Shown: in pieces, positions 61,752 to 64,000 of the stretch
Numbering within the stretch: position 1 is the first letter of the stretch
How the letters are laid out: each line of letters starts with the position of its first letter
NCBI RefSeq assembly: GCF_029338315.1
Contig: NZ_CP119794.1
Location: 3,100,001-3,164,000, forward strand
Length of the DNA stretch: 64,000 bases
DNA from: Haloarcula regularis
Lineage (GTDB): Archaea > Halobacteriota > Halobacteria > Halobacteriales > Haloarculaceae
Direction of reading: 5' to 3'
Notes under the pieces: model-generated
Told to the model about the DNA's origin: nothing
Seen by the model: the letters and a program-made list of their open reading frames with translations, nothing else
Database searches by the model: none
Position numbers and translations under genes: made by a program

Positions 61752-62657
61752 ATGGAGACGCGACAGGCGCTGCTCGTCGACGCGTTCGCTGACGAACCCA
61801 TGGCGGGCAACCCCGCCGGGGTGGTCCCGGACGCCGACGGATTGGCCGACGACCAGCTGCAGGCCATCGCGAACGAACTCGGCGCCAGCGAGACGGCGTT
61901 CGTCCTGCCGAGCGAGGCCGCCGACCGGCGCCTCCGCTTTTTCACGCCCGAACAGGAGGTGGACAACTGCGGGCACGCGACGGTCGCCGCTCACGCCGCG
62001 CTGTTCGAGCGCGGGGCGCTCGAGGCCGGCGAGTACACGATGGCGACCGAGCGGGGGACCTTCGACGTCGAGTGCAAGCTCGACGGGACGGTCTGGACCG
62101 ACCAGGGCACGGCCGACGTCGAACTCGTCGACTATCCGCTGGACGCCGTGGCCGACGCGCTCGGCGTCGACGACGCGACGCTGCGGGACGTCGGCGCGGA
62201 CATGCCACTCGCCGTCGGCGACACAGGGTTCCCGTGGCTCCTGGTGCCGGTAAACTACTTCGAGCACCTGAGCGGGGCCGATCCCGATCGCAACGCCATC
62301 GCCGCGCTCTGTGAGGACGTCGGCGCGCTGGGGCTGTACGCGTTCACGTTCGACACGATCGGTGGCGAGGCGACCCTGCACGGCCGGGCGTTCGCGCCGC
62401 TTGTCGGCGTCGACGAGGACCCGGTGACCGGGACGGCCGCGGGGGCCTGCGCGGCCCACGTCCGCCGGCAGGGCGCCCTCGACGACACCGTCGACCAGGT
62501 CGTCGTCGAGCAGGGGCACTTCCTCGACCGCCCTGGCACCGTGAAGGTGGACACCGACGGGCACGAGGTGTGGATCGGCGGGCGGGCCGTGACGACGCTC
62601 GACGGATCGCTGGCGGTCCCGGAGGCGGACGCGGACGACGACATCATCGAGGTCTGA
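61752..62657 (+). CDS. PhzF family isomerase/epimerase-like protein
   Basis: 301 residues from ATG at 61752 (METRQALLVDAFADEPMAGN). PhzF/DAP-epimerase-like fold: AGNPAGVVPDADGL, LGASETAFVLP (catalytic Glu), FFTPEQEVDNCGHATVAAH (CGHAT motif), and DPVTGTAAGACAAHVR near the C terminus. Family members isomerise small molecules; the cysteine here is C-G-H, whereas PhzF itself uses Glu. Not involved in phenazine here as far as visible. Divergent from the phosphoribosyltransferase gene by 109 bp. Confidence 0.85.
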   Translation: METRQALLVDAFADEPMAGNPAGVVPDADGLADDQLQAIANELGASETAFVLPSEAADRRLRFFTPEQEVDNCGHATVAAHAALFERGALEAGEYTMATERGTFDVECKLDGTVWTDQGTADVELVDYPLDAVADALGVDDATLRDVGADMPLAVGDTGFPWLLVPVNYFEHLSGADPDRNAIAALCEDVGALGLYAFTFDTIGGEATLHGRAFAPLVGVDEDPVTGTAAGACAAHVRRQGALDDTVDQVVVEQGHFLDRPGTVKVDTDGHEVWIGGRAVTTLDGSLAVPEADADDDIIEV

Positions 62658-62743
62658 TTTGTTCGCCCCCGAGTAAACCACCGGCCTCGGATGCCGTGAC
62701 CGGAAGACCCATAGTTCATGTTCGTGATCTTCCAGACGAGTCA

Positions 62744-64000
62744 ATGCCTACATTGTGGCTCGACGACATCGGTGCCGACGACCTCGAGACGGTCGGTGGC
62801 AAGGCGGCGTCCCTCGGAGAACTGACCGCGGCGGGGCTCCCGGTCCCGTCGGCGTTCGTCGTCACTGCCGACACGTATCGGTCGTTCATCGAAGCAACCG
62901 GCATCGACGAACCGCTGTTCGAGGCGGTCGACGTCGACACCGACGATTCGCACGCGCTGGCGGAGGCGGCAGAGCGTGCCCAGGAACTGATCCTCGAGAC
63001 GGACCTGCCCCCGGAGGTCCGCGAGGACCTGCTCGCGGCCTACGACGAGATGGGCGACGCCGACGTCGCCGTCCGCTCCTCGGCGACGGCCGAGGACCTG
63101 CCTGACGCCTCGTTCGCCGGGCAACAGGACACCTACCTCAACGTCTCGCGGGCGGACCTGCTCCGGCGGGTCAAGGAGTGCTGGGCCTCGCTTTTCACCC
63201 AGCGGGCGATCTACTACCGCAAGGAGAACGGCTTCGACCACGACGTGGTCAACATCGCCGTCGTCGTCCAGCAGATGGTCGACGCCGAGAAGTCGGGCGT
63301 CATGTTCACCAGCCACCCCTCGACGGGCGCGCCCAAGGCAATCCTCGAGGCCGCCTGGGGCCTCGGCGAGGCCGTCGTCTCGGGGGCCGTCTCGCCCGAC
63401 AACTACGTCGTCGACCGGACCACCGGCGAGATCGAGGAGGTGACCGTCGCCGACAAGCGGGTGATGTGCGTTCGCGGTGACGACGGCGAGACCATCGAGC
63501 GCTCCGTCCCCGAGGAGAAACGCGAGGAGCGCGTGCTCTCGGACGAGGAGATACACCGCCTCGTCGAGGTCGGCGAGCGCGTCGAGGCCCACTACGACAC
63601 GCCACAGGACGTCGAGTGGGCCATCTTCGAGGACGAGGTGTACCTCCTGCAGTCCCGCCCCATCACGACCATCGACGAGGGCACGAGCGCCCCGACGGCC
63701 AGTGCCGAGCGGGCCGAACCGACGGAGGGCGCCGGCGCCGCAGACGGTGGATCGATGCAGGCACCGAGCGACGACGTCCGCCTCTCCGGGCTCGGGTCCA
63801 GCCCCGGGCGGGTGACCGGCACCGTCAAGATCGTCGACAAGCTCGACAACTTAGACAAGGTCGAGGAAGGCGACATCATCGTCACCGAGATGACCACCCC
63901 GGACATGGTGCCGGCGATGAAGCGCGCGGCCGGCCTCGTCACCGACCAGGGCGGGATGACGAGCCACGCGGCGATCGTCTCGCGGGAACTCGGCGTACCG
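62744..64000 (+). CDS. ppsA: Phosphoenolpyruvate synthase (3' truncated)
   Basis: 419 codons visible from ATG at 62744 (MPTLWLDDIGADDLETVGGKA); the frame runs off the end. N-terminal nucleotide-binding domain: GGKAASLGELTAAGLPVPSAF, AVRSSATAEDLPDASFAGQQDTYLN, and VMFTSHPSTG then AAWGLGEAVVSGAVSPDN. Swivelling phosphohistidine domain begins near residue 345 with LSGLGSSPGRVTG and the catalytic His in GGMTSHAAIVSRELGVP at the very edge. It makes PEP from pyruvate and ATP in gluconeogenesis. Some archaeal ppsA genes carry an intein near this point; the window stops before that can be judged. Confidence 0.95.
   Translation, partial: MPTLWLDDIGADDLETVGGKAASLGELTAAGLPVPSAFVVTADTYRSFIEATGIDEPLFEAVDVDTDDSHALAEAAERAQELILETDLPPEVREDLLAAYDEMGDADVAVRSSATAEDLPDASFAGQQDTYLNVSRADLLRRVKECWASLFTQRAIYYRKENGFDHDVVNIAVVVQQMVDAEKSGVMFTSHPSTGAPKAILEAAWGLGEAVVSGAVSPDNYVVDRTTGEIEEVTVADKRVMCVRGDDGETIERSVPEEKREERVLSDEEIHRLVEVGERVEAHYDTPQDVEWAIFEDEVYLLQSRPITTIDEGTSAPTASAERAEPTEGAGAADGGSMQAPSDDVRLSGLGSSPGRVTGTVKIVDKLDNLDKVEEGDIIVTEMTTPDMVPAMKRAAGLVTDQGGMTSHAAIVSRELGVP

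Noticed and set aside
61752..62657. Could the PhzF-like gene be the missing dapF?
   Set aside because: It has one CGHAT-type cysteine and the PhzF catalytic-Glu arrangement rather than the two-cysteine DapF signature, so I keep PhzF and only mention the fold relation.
1..64000. tRNA, rRNA, 7S or RNase P RNA genes
   Set aside because: I looked through the intergenic stretches for T-loop GGTTCGAATC-type sequences and CCA-compatible acceptor stems and saw none; a tRNAscan/Infernal run would be decisive.

Overview
The window comes from an extremely halophilic archaeon (class Halobacteria). Very high G+C, acidic proteomes, leaderless starts about 25-33 bp after TATA-like boxes, twin-arginine secreted proteins and family-specific gene sets (fused FolC-FolP, fused PurN-PurH, CetZ tubulin, NreA, rnhA with its operon partner, TFS, Nac) all point there. 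Haloarcula-like relatives are the best guess, but the sequence alone does not settle the genus. I found no rRNA, tRNA, CRISPR array, transposase gene or virus module. This is ordinary chromosomal sequence with mostly housekeeping genes.

Layout. 1-9 kb: truncated XPB-type helicase, folate synthesis fusion, purine formyltransferase fusion, several small membrane proteins and a PrsW-type protease. 9-13.6 kb: purB, an MFS transporter, a zinc alcohol dehydrogenase and a phosphoribosyltransferase. 13.6-19 kb: a minus-strand lysine cluster dapA-dapB-dapD-lysA-dapE, headed by a possible leaderless 28-codon ORF and lacking dapF where relatives carry it. 19-30 kb: NYN protein, PUA protein, lipoprotein, a large Rieske protein, dnaJ, an adenylation-like protein without its P-loop, aldo/keto reductase and a membrane-anchored halocyanin. 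30-39.5 kb: CetZ with an upstream HTH regulator, phosphodiesterase-type hydrolase, pyrophosphatase, PadR regulator, rnhA pair, nreA, and a Usp/APC transporter pair. 39.6-52 kb: TFS, TrmI-like methyltransferase plus Nac, topA, arylsulfotransferase-like protein, gatB and a DICT protein. 52-58.4 kb: coiled-coil protein, smc, scpA and a site-2 protease. 58.5-64 kb: DMT exporter, a dense inverted-repeat element, SDR, phosphoribosyltransferase, PhzF and the start of ppsA.

Two things stand out. First, about a dozen conserved genes are each broken by one frame change, mostly a single-base loss or gain in a short homopolymer. This pattern fits sequencing or assembly error better than real gene decay, and I annotate those genes across the break. 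Second, two non-coding elements (25229-25394 and 59498-59840) share the terminal inverted repeat core CCAGAAAGCCCC. They are filled with nested perfect palindromes; the longer one holds nine hairpins that all have 3-nt loops. They are the best candidates here for an undescribed structured RNA or palindromic mobile element.
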